Shown: positions 39,821-54,800 of the stretch, piece after piece
Layout of the letters: each line of letters starts with the position of its first letter
Position numbering within the stretch: position 1 is the first letter of the stretch
Assembly (NCBI GenBank): GCA_964057225.1
Contig: OZ059899.1
Coordinates: 17,616,501 to 17,680,500 of the forward strand
Source: Auanema rhodensis
Lineage: Eukaryota > Nematoda > Chromadorea > Rhabditida > Rhabditidae
Direction of reading: 5' to 3'
Length of the DNA stretch: 64,000 nt
Notes under the pieces: model-generated
The model's input: the letters and a program-made list of their open reading frames with translations, nothing else
Told to the model about the DNA's origin: nothing
Database searches by the model: none
Position numbers and translations under genes: made by a program

Positions 39821-42335
39821 TGAAAATCGAGGATATAAGTGTGAACTTATATCAGTTGATATCTCGGTGCATTTTTAAGCTAGCGCAAATCTGATAACAC
39901 AGATCGACGCAGCTTAAAAATCCGCATCGAATGCACTATACTACATTGAGAAATGCTTGATACAAAAATTAGTTATGATCGTTTGAAAAAAGATGCATTA
40001 GTGTATGTTGAGTTTCCATGTACACTCAACATTGCTTCCAAAAACATTTTGACAAAAATTTTTCCGAAAAATTTCAAAATAATTTTGCAAAAAGTAGATG
40101 TTTTTAGATTCCTTTTTTCAAGGCAAAGACGATGGACAAAGTTATTCAACGAAAAAATTAATTCTGCAGGGTGAAAATCGAGGATATAAGTGTGAACTTA
40201 TATCAGTTGATATCTCGGTGCATTTTTAAGCTAGCGCAAATCTGATAACACAGATCGACGCAGCTTAAAAATCCGCATCGAATGCACTATACTACATTGA
40301 AAAACGCTTAATACAAAAATTAGTTATGATCGTTTGAAAAAAGATGCATTAGTGTATGTTGAGTTTCCATGTACACTCAACATTGCTTCCAAAAACATTT
40401 TGACAAAAATTTTTCCGAAAAATTTCAAAATAATTTTGCAAAAAGTAGATGTTTTTAGATTCCTTTTTTCAAGGCAAAGACGATGGACAAAGTTATTCAA
40501 CGAAAAAATTAATTCTGCAGGGTGAAAATCGAGGATATAAGTGTGAACTTATATCAGTTGATATCTCGGTGCATTTTTAAGCTAGCGCAAATCTGATAAC
40601 ACAGATCGACGCAGCTTAAAAATTCGCATCGATTGCACTATACTACATTGAGAAACGCATAATACAAAACTTAGTTATGATCGTTTGAAAAAAGATGCAT
40701 TAGTGTATGTTGAGTTTCCATGTACACTCAACATTGCTTCCAAAAACATTTTTACAAAAATTTTTCCGAAAAATTTCGAAATAATTTCGCAAAAAGTAGA
40801 TGTTTTTAGAATCCTTTTTTCAAGGCAAAGACGATGGACATTGTTATTCAACGAAAAAATTGATTCTGCAGGGTGAAAATCGAGGATATAAGTGTGAACT
40901 TATATCAGTTGATATCTCGGTGCATTTTTAAGCTAGCGCAAATCTGATAACACAGATCGACGCAGCTTAAAAATCCGCATCAAATGCACTATACTACATT
41001 GAAAAACGCTTAATACAAAAGTTAGTTATGATCGTTTGAAAAAAGATGCATTAGTGTATGTTGAGTTTCCATGTACACTCAACATTGCTTCCAAAAACAT
41101 TTTGACAAAAATTTTTCCGAAAAATTTCAAAATAATTTCGCAAAAAGTAGATGTTTTTAGATTCCTTTTTTCAAGGCAAAGACGATGGACAATGTTATTC
41201 AACGAAAAAATTAATTCTGCAGGGTGAAAATCGAGGATATAAGTGTGAACTTATATCAGTTGATATCTCGGTGCATTTTTAAGCTAGCGTAAATCTGATA
41301 ACACAGATCGACGCAGCTTAAAAATCCGCATCGAATGCACTATACTACATTGAAAAACGCTTAATACAAAAATTAGTTATGATCGTTTGAAAAATGATGC
41401 ATTAGTGTATGTTGAGTTTCCATGTACACTCAACATTGCTTCCAAAAACATTTTGACAAAAATTTTTCCAAAAAATTTCAAAATAATTTCGCAAAAAGTA
41501 AAAGTTTTTAGATTTCTTTTTTCAAGGCAAAGACGATGGACAATGTTATTCAACGAAAAAATTAATTCTGCAGGGTGAAAATCGAGGATATAAGTGTGAA
41601 CTTATATCAGTTGATATCTCGGTGCATTTTTAAGCTAGCGCAAATCTGATAACACAGATCGACGCAGCTTAAAAATCCGCATCGAATGCACTATACTACA
41701 TTGAAAAACGCTTAATACAAAAATTAGTTATGATCGTTTGAAAAAAGATGCATTAGTGTATGTTGAGTTTCCATGTACACTCAACATTGCTTCCAAAAAC
41801 ATTTTGACAAAAATTTTTCCAAAAAATTTCAGAATAATTTCGCAAAAAGTAAATGTTTTTAGATTCCTTTTTTCAAGGCAAAGACGATGGACAATGTTAT
41901 TCAACGAAAAAATTAATTCTGCAGGGTGAAAATCTAGGATATAAGTGTGAACTTATATCAGTTGATATCTCGGTGCATTTTTAAGCTAGCGCAAATCTGA
42001 TAACACAGATCGACGCAGCTTAAAAATCCGCATCGAATTCACTATACTACATTGAAAAACGCTTAATACAAAAATTAGTTATGATTGTTTGAAAAAAGAT
42101 GCATTAGTGTATGTTGAGTTTCCATGTACACTCAACATTGCTTCCAAAAACATTTTGACAAAAATTTTTCCGAAAAATTTCAAAATAATTTTGCAAAAAG
42201 TAGATGTTTTTAGATTCCTTTTTTCAAGGCAAAGACGATGGACAAAGTTATTCAACGAAAAAATTAATTCTGCAGGGTGAAAATCGAGGATATAAGTGTG
42301 AACTTATATCAGTTGATATCTCGGTGCATTTTCAA

Positions 42336-45300
42336 GCTAGCGCAAATCTGATAACACAGATCGACGCAGCTTAAAAATCCGCATCGATTGCACTATACTA
42401 CATTGAGAAACGCATAATACAAAACTTAGTTATGATCGTTTGAAAAAAGATGCATTAGTGTATGTTGAGTTTCCATGTACACTCAACATTGCTTCCAAAA
42501 ACATTTTTACAAAAATTTTTCCGAAAAATTTCGAAATAATTTCGCAAAAAGTAGATGTTTTTAGAATCCTTTTTTCAAGGCAAAGACGATGGACATTGTT
42601 ATTCAACGAAAAAATTGATTCTGCAGGGTGAAAATCGAGGATATAAGTGTGAACTTATATCAGTTGATATCTCGGTGCATTTTTAAGCTAGCGCAAATCT
42701 GATAACACAGATCGACGCAGCTTAAAAATCCGCATCAAATGCACTATACTACATTGAAAAACGCTTAATACAAAAATTAGTTATGATCGTTTGAAAAAAG
42801 ATGCATTAGTGTATGTTGAGTTTCCATGTACACTCAACATTGCTTCCAAAAACATTTTGACAAAAATTTTTCCAAAAAATTTCAAAATAATTTCGCAAAA
42901 AGTAAAAGTTTTTAGATTTCTTTTTTCAAGGCAAAGACGATGGACAATGTTATTCAACGAAAAAATTAATTCTGCAGGGTGAAAATCGAGGATATAAGTG
43001 TGAACTTATATCAGTTGATATCTCGGTGCATTTTTAAGCTAGCGCAAATCTGATAACACAGATCGACGCAGCTTAAAAATCCGCATCGATTGCACTATAC
43101 TACATTGAGAAACGCTTAATACAAAAATTAGTTATGATCGTTTGAAAAAAGATGCATTAGTGTATGTTGAGTTTCCATGTACACTCAACATTGCTTCCAA
43201 AACATTTTGACAAAAATTTTTCCAAAAAATTTCAAAATAATTTCGCAAAAAGTAAATGTTTTTAGATTCCTTTTTTCAAGGCAAAGACGATGGACAATGT
43301 TATTCAACGAAAAAATTAATTCTGCAGGGTGAAAATCTAGGATATAAGTGTGAACTTATATCAGTTGATATCTCGGTGCATTTTTAAGCTAGCACAAATC
43401 TGATAACACAGATCGACGCAGCTTAAAAATCCGCATCGAATTCACTATACTACATTGAAAAACGCTTAATACAAAAATTAGTTATGATTGTTTGAAAAAA
43501 GATGCATTAGTGTATGTTGAGTTTCCATGTACACTCAACATTGCTTCCAAAAACATTTTGACAAAAATTTTTCCAAAAAATTTCAAGATAATTTCGCAAA
43601 AAGTAAATGTTTTTAGATTCCTTTTTTCAAGGCAAAGACGATGGACAATGTTATTCAACGAAAAAATTAATTCTGCAGGGTGAAAATCGAGGATATAAGT
43701 GTGAACTTATATCAGTTGATATCTCGGTGCATTTTTAAGCTAGCGCAAATCTGATAACATAGATCGACGCAGCTTAAAAATCCGCATCGAATGCACTATA
43801 CTACATTAAAAAACGCTTAATACAAAAATTAGTTATGATCGTTTGAAAAATGATGCATTAGTGTATGTTGAGTTTCCATGTACACTCAACATTGCTTCCA
43901 AAAACATTTTGACAAAAATTTTTCCGAAAAATTTCAAAATAATTTCGCAAAAAGTAGATGTTTTTAGATTCCTTTTTTCAAGGCAAAGACGATGGACAAT
44001 GTTATTCAACGAAAAAATTAATTCTGCAGGGTGAAAATCGAGGATATAAGTGTGAACTTATATCAGTTGATATCTCGGTGCATTTTTAAGCTAGCGCAAA
44101 TCTGATAACACAGATCGACGCAGCTTAAAAATCCGCATCGAATGCACTATACTACATTGAAAAACGCTTAATACAAAAATTAGTTATGATCGTTTGAAAA
44201 AAGATGCATTAGTGTATGTTGAGTTTCCATGTACACTCAACATTGCTTCCAAAAACATTTTGACAAAAATTTTTCCGAAAAATTTCGAAATAATTTCGCA
44301 AAAAGTAGATGTTTTTAGAATCCTTTTTTCAAGGCAAAGACGATGGACATTGTTATTCAACGAAAAAATTGATTCTGCAGGGTGAAAATCGAGGATATAA
44401 GTGTGAACTTATATCAGTTGATATCTCGGTGCATTTTTAAGCTAGCGCAAATCTGATAACACAGATCGACGCAGCTTAAAAATCCGCATCAAATGCACTA
44501 TACTACATTGAAAAACGCTTAATACAAAAATTAGTTATGATCGTTTGAAAAAAGATGCATTAGTGTATGTTGAGTTTCCATGTACACTCAACATTGCTTC
44601 CAAAAACATTTTGACAAAAATTTTTCCAAAAAATTTCAAAATAATTTCGCAAAAAGTAAAAGTTTTTAGATTTCTTTTTTCAAGGCAAAGACGATGGACA
44701 ATGTTATTCAACGAAAAAATTAATTCTGCAGGGTGAAAATCGAGGATATAAGTGTGAACTTATATCAGTTGATATCTCGGTGCATTTTTAAGCTAGCGCA
44801 AATCTGATAACACAGATCGACGCAGCTTAAAAATCCGCATCGATTGCACTATACTACATTGAGAAACGCTTAATACAAAAATTAGTTATGATCGTTTGAA
44901 AAAAGATGCATTAGTGTATGTTGAGTTTCCATGTACACTCAACATTGCTTCCAAAACATTTTGACAAAAATTTTTCCAAAAAATTTCAAAATAATTTCGC
45001 AAAAAGTAAATGTTTTTAGATTCCTTTTTTCAAGGCAAAGACGATGGACAATGTTATTCAACGAAAAAATTAATTCTGCAGGGTGAAAATCTAGGATATA
45101 AGTGTGAACTTATATCAGTTGATATCTCGGTGCATTTTTAAGCTAGCACAAATCTGATAACACAGATCGACGCAGCTTAAAAATCCGCATCGAATTCACT
45201 ATACTACATTGAAAAACGCTTAATACAAAAATTAGTTATGATTGTTTGAAAAAAGATGCATTAGTGTATGTTGAGTTTCCATGTACACTCAACATTGCTT

Positions 45301-45843
45301 CCAAAAACATTTTGACAAAAATTTTTCCAAAAAATTTCAAGATAATTTCGCAAAAAGTAAATGTTTTTAGATTCCTTTTTTCAAGGCAAAGACGATGGAC
45401 AATGTTATTCAACGAAAAAATTAATTCTGCAGGGTGAAAATCGAGGATATAAGTGTGAACTTATATCAGTTGATATCTCGGTGCATTTTTAAGCTAGCGC
45501 AAATCTGATAACATAGATCGACGCAGCTTAAAAATCCGCATCGAATGCACTATACTACATTAAAAAACGCTTAATACAAAACTTAGTTATGATCGTTTGA
45601 AAAATGATGCATTAGTGTATGTTGAGTTTCCATGTACACTCAACATTGCTTCCAAAAACATTTTGACAAAAATTTTTCCGAAAAATTTCAAAATAATTTC
45701 GCAAAAAGTAGATGTTTTTAGATTCCTTTTTTCAAGGCAAAGACGATGGACAATGTTATTCAACGAAAAAATTAATTCTGCAGGGTGAAAATCGAGGATA
45801 TAAGTGTGAACTTATATCAGTTGATATCTCGGTGCATTTTTAA
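42336..45843 (+). repeat. A higher-order repeat, two 1754-bp pentamers
   Basis: Units at 42336-44089 and 44090-45843 each contain the same five monomers: one with tagaatcc and ggacattgttattc; one with agtaaaagttt; one of 350 bp with ttccaaaacattttg (one A missing) and aaatctagg; one with agcacaaatc, gaattcac and tttcaagataat; and one with cattaaaaaacgc. The single-base deletion is present in both, so it preceded the duplication. The first monomers differ in subtype at one segment (tttttacaaaa against ttttgacaaaa). Confidence 0.88.
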
Positions 45844-48800
45844 GCTAGCGCAAATCTGATAACACAGATCGACGCAGCTTAAAAATCCGCATCGAATGCA
45901 CTATACTACATTGAAAAACGCTTAATACAAAAATTAGTTATGATCGTTTGAAAAAAGATGCATTAGTGTATGTTGAGTTTCCATGTACACTCAACATTGC
46001 TTCCAAAAACATTTTGACAAAAATTTTTCCAAAAAATTTCAAAATAATTTCGCAAAAAGTAAATGTTTTTAGATTCCTTTTTTCAAGGCAAAGACGATGG
46101 ACAATGTTATTCAACGAAAAAATTAATTCTGCAGGGTGAAAATCTAGGATATAAGTGTGAACTTATATCAGTTGATATCTCGGTGCATTTTTAAGCTAGC
46201 GCAAATCTGATAACACAGATCGACGCAGCTTAAAAATCCGCATCGAATGCACTATACTACATTGAAAAACGCTTAATACAAAAATTAGTTATGATTGTTT
46301 GAAAAAAGATGCATTAGTGTATGTTGAGTTTCCATGTACACTCAACATTGCTTCCAAAAACATTTTGACAAAAATTTTTCCGAAAAATTTCAAAATAATT
46401 TCGCAAAAAGTAGATGTTTTTAGATTCCTTTTTTCAAGGCAAAGACGATGGACAATGTTATTCAACGAAAAAATTAATTCTGCAGGGTGAAAATCGAGGA
46501 TATAAGTGTGAACTTATATCAGTTGATATCTCGGTGCATTTTTAAGCTAGCGCAAATCTGATAACACAGATCGACGCAGCTTAAAAATCCGCATCGAATG
46601 CACTATACTACATTGAAAAACGCTTAATACAAAAATTAGTTATGATTGTTTGAAAAAAGATGCATTAGTGTATGTTGAGTTTCCATGTACACTCAACATT
46701 GCTTCCAAAAACATTTTGACAAAAATTTTTCCAAAAAATTTCAAAATAATTTCGCAAAAAGTAAATGTTTTTAGATTCCTTTTTTCAAGGCAAAGACGAT
46801 GGACAATGTTATTCAACGAAAAAATTAATTCTGCAGGGTGAAAATCTAGGATATAAGTGTGAACTTATATCAGTTGATATCTCGGTGCATTTTTAAGCTA
46901 GCGCAAATCTGATAACACAGATCGACGCAGCTTAAAAATCCGCATCGAATGCACTATACTGCATTGAGAAACGCTTAATACAAAAGTTAGTTATGATCGT
47001 TTGAAAAATGATGCATTAGTGTATGTTGAGTTTCCATGTACACTCAACATTGCTTCCAAAAACATTTTGACAAAAATTTTTCCGAAAAATTTCAAAATAA
47101 TTTCGCAAAAAGTAGATGTTTTTAGATTCCTTTTTTCAAGGCAAAGACGATGGACAATGTTATTCAACGAAAAAATTAATTCTGCAGGGTGAAAATCGAG
47201 GATATAAGTGTGAACTTATATCAGTTGATATCTCGGTGCATTTTTAAGCTAGCGCAAATCTGATAACACAGATCGACGCAGCTTAAAAATCCGCATCGAA
47301 TGCACTATACTACATTGAAAAACGCTCAATACAAAAATTAGTTATGATCGTTTGAAAAAAGATGCATTAGTGTATGTTGAGTTTCCATGTACACTCAACA
47401 TTGCTTCCAAAAACATTTTGACAAAAATTTTTCCAAAAAATTTCAAAATAATTTCGCAAAAAGTAAATGTTTTTAGATTCCTTTTTTCAAGGCAAAGACG
47501 ATGGACAATGTTATTCAACGAAAAAATTAATTCTGCAGGGTGAAAATCGAGGATATAAGTGTGAACTTATATCAGTTGATATCTCGGTGCATTTTTAAGC
47601 TAGCGCAAATCTGATAACACAGATCGACGCAGCTTAAAAATCCGCATCGAATGCACTATACTACATTGAAAAACGCTTAATACAAAAATTAGTTATGATT
47701 GTTTGAAAAAAGATGCATTAGTGTATGTTGAGTTTCCATGTACACTCAACATTGCTTCCAAAAACATTTTGACAAAAATTTTTCCAAAAAATTTCAAAAT
47801 AATTTCGCAAAAAGTAAATGTTTTTAGATTCCTTTTTTCAAGGCAAAGACGATGGACAATGTTATTCAACGAAAAAATTAATTCTGCAGGGTGAAAATCT
47901 AGGATATAAGTGTGAACTTATATCAGTTGATATCTCGGTGCATTTTTAAGCTAGCGCAAATCTGATAACACAGATCGACGCAGCTTAAAAATCCGCATCG
48001 AATGCACTATACTACATTGAAAAACGCTTAATACAAAAATTAGTTATGATCGTTTGAAAAAAGATGCATTAGTGTATGTTGAGTTTCCATGTACACTCAA
48101 CATTGCTTCCAAAAACATTTTGACAAAAATTTTTCCAAAAAATTTCAAAATAATTTCGCAAAAAGTAAATGTTTTTAGATTCCTTTTTTCAAGGCAAAGA
48201 CGATGGACAATGTTATTCAACGAAAAAATTAATTCTGCAGGGTGAAAATCTAGGATATAAGTGTGAACTTATATCAGTTGATATCTCGGTGCATTTTTAA
48301 GCTAGCGCAAATCTGATAACACAGATCGACGCAGCTTAAAAATCCGCATCGAATGCACTATACTACATTGAAAAACGCTTAATACAAAAATTAGTTATGA
48401 TCGTTTGAAAAAAGATGCATTAGTGTATGTTGAGTTTCCATGTACACTCAACATTGCTTCCAAAAACATTTTGACAAAAATTTTTCCAAAAAATTTCAAA
48501 ATAATTTCGCAAAAAGTAAATGTTTTTAGATTCCTTTTTTCAAGGCAAAGACGATGGACAATGTTATTCAACGAAAAAATTAATTCTGCAGGGTGAAAAT
48601 CTAGGATATAAGTGTGAACTTATATCAGTTGATATCTCGGTGCATTTTTAAGCTAGCGCAAATCTGATAACACAGATCGACGCAGCTTAAAAATCCGCAT
48701 CGAATGCACTATACTACATTGAAAAACGCTTAATACAAAAATTAGTTATGATCGTTTGAAAAATGATGCATTAGTGTATGTTGAGTTTCCATGTACACTC

Positions 48801-51800
48801 AACATTGCTTCCAAAAACATTTTGACAAAAATTTTTCCGAAAAATTTCAAAATAATTTCGCAAAAAGTAGATGTTTTTAGATTCCTTTTTTCAAGGCAAA
48901 GACGATGGACAATGTTATTCAACGAAAAAATTAATTCTGCAGGGTGAAAATCGAGGATATAAGTGTGAACTTATATCAGTTGATATCTCGGTGCATTTTT
49001 AAGCTAGCGCAAATCTGATAACACAGATCGACGCAGCTTAAAAATCCGCATCGAATGCACTATACTACATTGAAAAACGCTTAATACAAAAATTAGTTAT
49101 GATCGTTTGAAAAAAGATGCATTAGTGTATGTTGAGTTTCCATGTACACTCAACATTGCTTCCAAAAACATTTTGACAAAAATTTTTCCAAAAAATTTCA
49201 AAATAATTTCGCAAAAAGTAAATGTTTTTAGATTCCTTTTTTCAAGGCAAAGACGATGGACAATGTTATTCAACGAAAAAATTAATTCTGCAGGGTGAAA
49301 ATCTAGGATATAAGTGTGAACTTATATCAGTTGATATCTCGGTGCATTTTTAAGCTAGCGCAAATCTGATAACACAGATCGACGCAGCTTAAAAATCCGC
49401 ATCGAATGCACTATACTACATTGAAAAACGCTTAATACAAAAATTAGTTATGATCGTTTGAAAAATGATGCATTAGTGTATGTTGAGTTTCCATGTACAC
49501 TCAACATTGCTTCCAAAAACATTTTGACAAAAATTTTTCCGAAAAATTTCAAAATAATTTCGCAAAAAGTAGATGTTTTTAGATTCCTTTTTTCAAGGCA
49601 AAGACGATGGACAATGTTATTCAACGAAAAAATTAATTCTGCAGGGTGAAAATCGAGGATATAAGTGTGAACTTATATCAGTTGATATCTCGGTGCATTT
49701 TTAAGCTAGCGCAAATCTGATAACACAGATCGACGCAGCTTAAAAATCCGCATCGAATGCACTATACTACATTGAAAAACGCTTAATACAAAAATTAGTT
49801 ATGATCGTTTGAAAAAAGATGCATTAGTGTATGTTGAGTTTCCATGTACACTCAACATTGCTTCCAAAAACATTTTGACAAAAATTTTTCCAAAAAATTT
49901 CAAGATAATTTCGCAAAAAGTAAATGTTTTTAGATTCCTTTTTTCAAGGCAAAGACGATGGACAATGTTATTCAACGAAAAAATTAATTCTGCAGGGTGA
50001 AAATCTAGGATATAAGTGTGAACTTATATCAGTTGATATCTCGGTGCATTTTTAAGCTAGCGCAAATCTGATAACACAGATCGACGCAGCTTAAAAATCC
50101 GCATCGAATGCACTATACTACATTGAAAAACGCTTAATACAAAAATTAGTTATGATCGTTTGAAAAATGATGCATTAGTGTATGTTGAGTTTCCATGTAC
50201 ACTCAACATTGCTTCCAAAAACATTTTGACAAAAATTTTTCCAAAAAATTTCAAAATAATTTCGCAAAAAGTAAATGTTTTTAGATTCCTTTTTTCAAGG
50301 CAAAGACGATGGACAATGTTATTCAACGAAAAAATTAATTCTGCAGGGTGAAAATCTAGGATATAAGTGTGAACTTATATCAGTTGATATCTCGGTGCAT
50401 TTTTAAGCTAGCGCAAATCTGATAACACAGATCGACGCAGCTTAAAAATCCGCATCGAATGCACTATACTACATTGAAAAACGCTTAATACAAAAATTAG
50501 TTATGATCGTTTGAAAAAAGATGCATTAGTGTATGTTGAGTTTCCATGTACACTCAACATTGCTTCCAAAAACATTTTGACAAAAATTTTTCCAAAAAAT
50601 TTCAAAATAATTTCGCAAAAAGTAAATGTTTTTAGATTCCTTTTTTCAAGGCAAAGACGATGGACAATGTTATTCAACGAAAAAATTAATTCTGCAGGGT
50701 GAAAATCTAGGATATAAGTGTGAACTTATATCAGTTGATATCTCGGTGCATTTTTAAGCTAGCGCAAATCTGATAACACAGATCGACGCAGCTTAAAAAT
50801 CCGCATCGAATGCACTATACTACATTGAAAAACGCTTAATACAAAAATTAGTTATGATCGTTTGAAAAAAGATGCATTAGTGTATGTTGAGTTTCCATGT
50901 ACACTCAACATTGCTTCCAAAAACATTTTGACAAAAATTTTTCCAAAAAATTTCAAAATAATTTCGCAAAAAGTAAATGTTTTTAGATTCCCTTTTTCAA
51001 GGCAAAGACGATGGACAATGTTATTCAACGAAAAAATTAATTCTGCAGGGTGAAAATCTAGGATATAAGTGTGAACTTATATCAGTTGATATCTCGGTGC
51101 ATTTTTAAGCTAGCGCAAATCTGATAACACAGATCGACGCAGCTTAAAAATCCGCATCGAATGCACTATACTACATTGAAAAACGCTTAATACAAAAATT
51201 AGTTATGATCGTTTGAAAAAAGATGCATTAGTGTATGTTGAGTTTCCATGTACACTCAACATTGCTTCCAAAAACATTTTGACAAAAATTTTTCCAAAAA
51301 ATTTCAAAATAATTTCGCAAAAAGTAAATGTTTTTAGATTCCTTTTTTCAAGGCAAAGACGATGGACAATGTTATTCAACGAAAAAATTAATTCTGCAGG
51401 GTGAAAATCTAGGATATAAGTGTGAACTTATATCAGTTGATATCTCGGTGCATTTTTAAGCTAGCGCAAATCTGATAACACAGATCGACGCAGCTTAAAA
51501 ATCCGCATCGAATGCACTATACTACATTGAAAAACGCTTAATACAAAAATTAGTTATGATCGTTTGAAAAAAGATGCATTAGTGTATGTTGAGTTTCCAT
51601 GTACACTCAACATTGCTTCCAAAAACATTTTGACAAAAATTTTTCCAAAAAATTTCAAAATAATTTCGCAAAAAGTAAATGTTTTTAGATTCCCTTTTTC
51701 AAGGCAAAGACGATGGACAATGTTATTCAACGAAAAAATTAATTCTGCAGGGTGAAAATCTAGGATATAAGTGTGAACTTATATCAGTTGATATCTCGGT

Positions 51801-54800
51801 GCATTTTTAAGCTAGCGCAAATCTGATAACACAGATCGACGCAGCTTAAAAATCCGCATCGAATGCACTATACTACATTGAAAAACGCTTAATACAAAAA
51901 TTAGTTATGATCGTTTGAAAAAAGATGCATTAGTGTATGTTGAGTTTCCATGTACACTCAACATTGCTTCCAAAAACATTTTGACAAAAATTTTTCCAAA
52001 AAATTTCAAAATAATTTCGCAAAAAGTAAATGGTTTTAGATTCCTTTTTTCAAGGCAAAGACGATGGACAATGTTATTCAACGAAAAAATTAATTCTGCA
52101 GGGTGAAAATCGAGGATATAAGTGTGAACTTATATCAGTTGATATCTCGGTGCATTTTTAAGCTAGCGCAAATCTGATAACACAGATCGACGCAGCTTAA
52201 AAATCCGCATCGAATGCACTATACTACATTGAAAAACGCTTAATACAAAAATTAGTTATGATTGTTTGAAAAAAGATGCATTAGTGTATGTTGAGTTTCC
52301 ATGTACACTCAACATTGCTTCCAAAAACATTTTGACAAAAATTTTTCCAAAAAATTTCAAGATAATTACGCAAAAAGTAAATGTTTTTAGATTCCTTTTT
52401 TCAAGGCAAAGACGATGGACAATGTTATTCAACGAAAAAATTAATTCTGCAGGGTGAAAATCGAGGATATAAGTGTGAACTTATATCAGTTGATATCTCG
52501 GTGCATTTTTAAGCTAGCGCAAATCTGATAACACAGATCGACGCAGCTTAAAAATCCGCATCGAATGCACTATACTACATTGAAAAACGCTTAATACAAA
52601 AATTAGTTATGATCGTTTGAAAAATGATGCATTAGTGTATGTTGAGTTTCCATGTACACTCAACATTGCTTCCAAAAACATTTTGACAAAAATTTTTCCG
52701 AAAAATTTCAAAATAATTTCGCAAAAAGTAGATGTTTTTAGATTCCTTTTTTCAAGGCAAAGACGATGGACAATGTTATTCAACGAAAAAATTAATTCTG
52801 CAGGGTGAAAATCGAGGATATAAGTGTGAACTTATATCAGTTGATATCTCGGTGCATTTTTAAGCTAGCGCAAATCTGATAACACAGATCGACGCAGCTT
52901 AAAAATCCGCATCGAATGCACTATACTACATTGAAAAACGCTTAATACAAAAATTAGTTATGATTGTTTGAAAAAAGATGCATTAGTGTATGTTGAGTTT
53001 CCATGTACACTCAACATTGCTTCCAAAAACATTTTGACAAAAATTTTTCCAAAAAATTTCAAGATAATTACGCAAAAAGTAAATGTTTTTAGATTCCTTT
53101 TTTCAAGGCAAAGACGATGGACAATGTTATTCAACGAAAAAATTAATTCTGCAGGGTGAAAATCGAGGATATAAGTGTGAACTTATATCAGTTGATATCT
53201 CGGTGCATTTTTAAGCTAGCGCAAATCTGATAACACAGATCGACGCAGCTTAAAAATCCGCATCGAATGCACTATACTACATTGAAAAACGCTTAATACA
53301 AAAATTAGTTATGATCGTTTGAAAAAAGATGCATTAGTGTATGTTGAGTTTCCATGTACACTCAACATTGCTTCCAAAAACATTTTGACAAAAATTTTTC
53401 CAAAAAATTTCAAAATAATTTCGCAAAAAGTAAATGTTTTTAGATTCCTTTTTTCAAGGCAAAGACGATGGACAATGTTATTCAACGAAAAAATTAATTC
53501 TGCAGGGTGAAAATCTAGGATATAAGTGTGAACTTATATCAGTTGATATCTCGGTGCATTTTTAAGCTAGCGCAAATCTGATAACACAGATCGACGCAGC
53601 TTAAAAATCCGCATCGAATGCACTATACTACATTGAAAAACGCTTAATACAAAAATTAGTTATGATCGTTTGAAAAAAGATGCATTAGTGTATGTTGAGT
53701 TTCCATGTACACTCAACATTGCTTCCAAAAACATTTTGACAAAAATTTTTCCAAAAAATTTCAAAATAATTTCGCAAAAAGTAAATGTTTTTAGATTCCT
53801 TTTTTCAAGGCAAAGACGATGGACAATGTTATTCAACGAAAAAATTAATTCTGCAGGGTGAAAATCTAGGATATAAGTGTGAACTTATATCAGTTGATAT
53901 CTCGGTGCATTTTTAAGCTAGCGCAAATCTGATAACACAGATCGACGCAGCTTAAAAATCCGCATCGAATGCACTATACTACATTGAAAAACGCTCAATA
54001 CAAAAATTAGTTATGATCGTTTGAAAAATGATGCATTAGTGTATGTTGAGTTTCCATGTACACTCAACATTGCTTCCAAAAACATTTTGACAAAAATTTT
54101 TCCAAAAAATTTCAAGATAATTTCGCAAAAAGTAAATGTTTTTAGATTCCTTTTTTCAAGGCAAAGACGATGGACAATGTTATTCAACGAAAAAATTAAT
54201 TCTGCAGGGTGAAAATCGAGGATATAAGTGTGAACTTATATCAGTTGATATCTCGGTGCATTTTTAAGCTAGCGCAAATCTGATAACACAGATCGACGCA
54301 GCTTAAAAATCCGCATCGAATGCACTATACTACATTGAAAAACGCTTAATACAAAAATTAGTTATGATCGTTTGAAAAATGATGCATTAGTGTATGTTGA
54401 GTTTCCATGTACACTCAACATTGCTTCCAAAAACATTTTGACAAAAATTTTTCCGAAAAATTTCAAAATAATTTCGCAAAAAGTAGATGTTTTTAGATTC
54501 CTTTTTTCAAGGCAAAGACGATGGACAATGTTATTTAACGAAAAAATTAATTCTGCAGGGTGAAAATCGAGGATATAAGTGTGAACTTATATCAGTTGAT
54601 ATCTCGGTGCATTTTTAAGCTAGCGCAAATCTGATAACACAGATCGACGCAGCTTAAAAATCCGCATCGAATGCACTATACTACATTGAAAAACGCTTAA
54701 TACAAAAATTAGTTATGATCGTTTGAAAAAAGATGCATTAGTGTATGTTGAGTTTCCATGTACACTCAACATTGCTTCCAAAAACATTTTGACAAAAATT

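Larger units (their letters stand above)
30404..41633 (+). repeat. Long-range duplicated five-monomer segment of A
   Basis: Segment 30404-32158 and segment 39879-41633 contain the same five monomers in the same order. The diagnostic variants, in turn, are: aaatgcttgatac; attgaaaaacgc with aataattttgc; aacgcataatac with tagaatcc; gcatcaaatgc with ggacaatgttattc; and agtaaaagttt. The offset is 9475 bp, 27 monomers less two single-base deletions. The coordinates given span both copies; the interval between them includes the divergent island. Confidence 0.8.
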
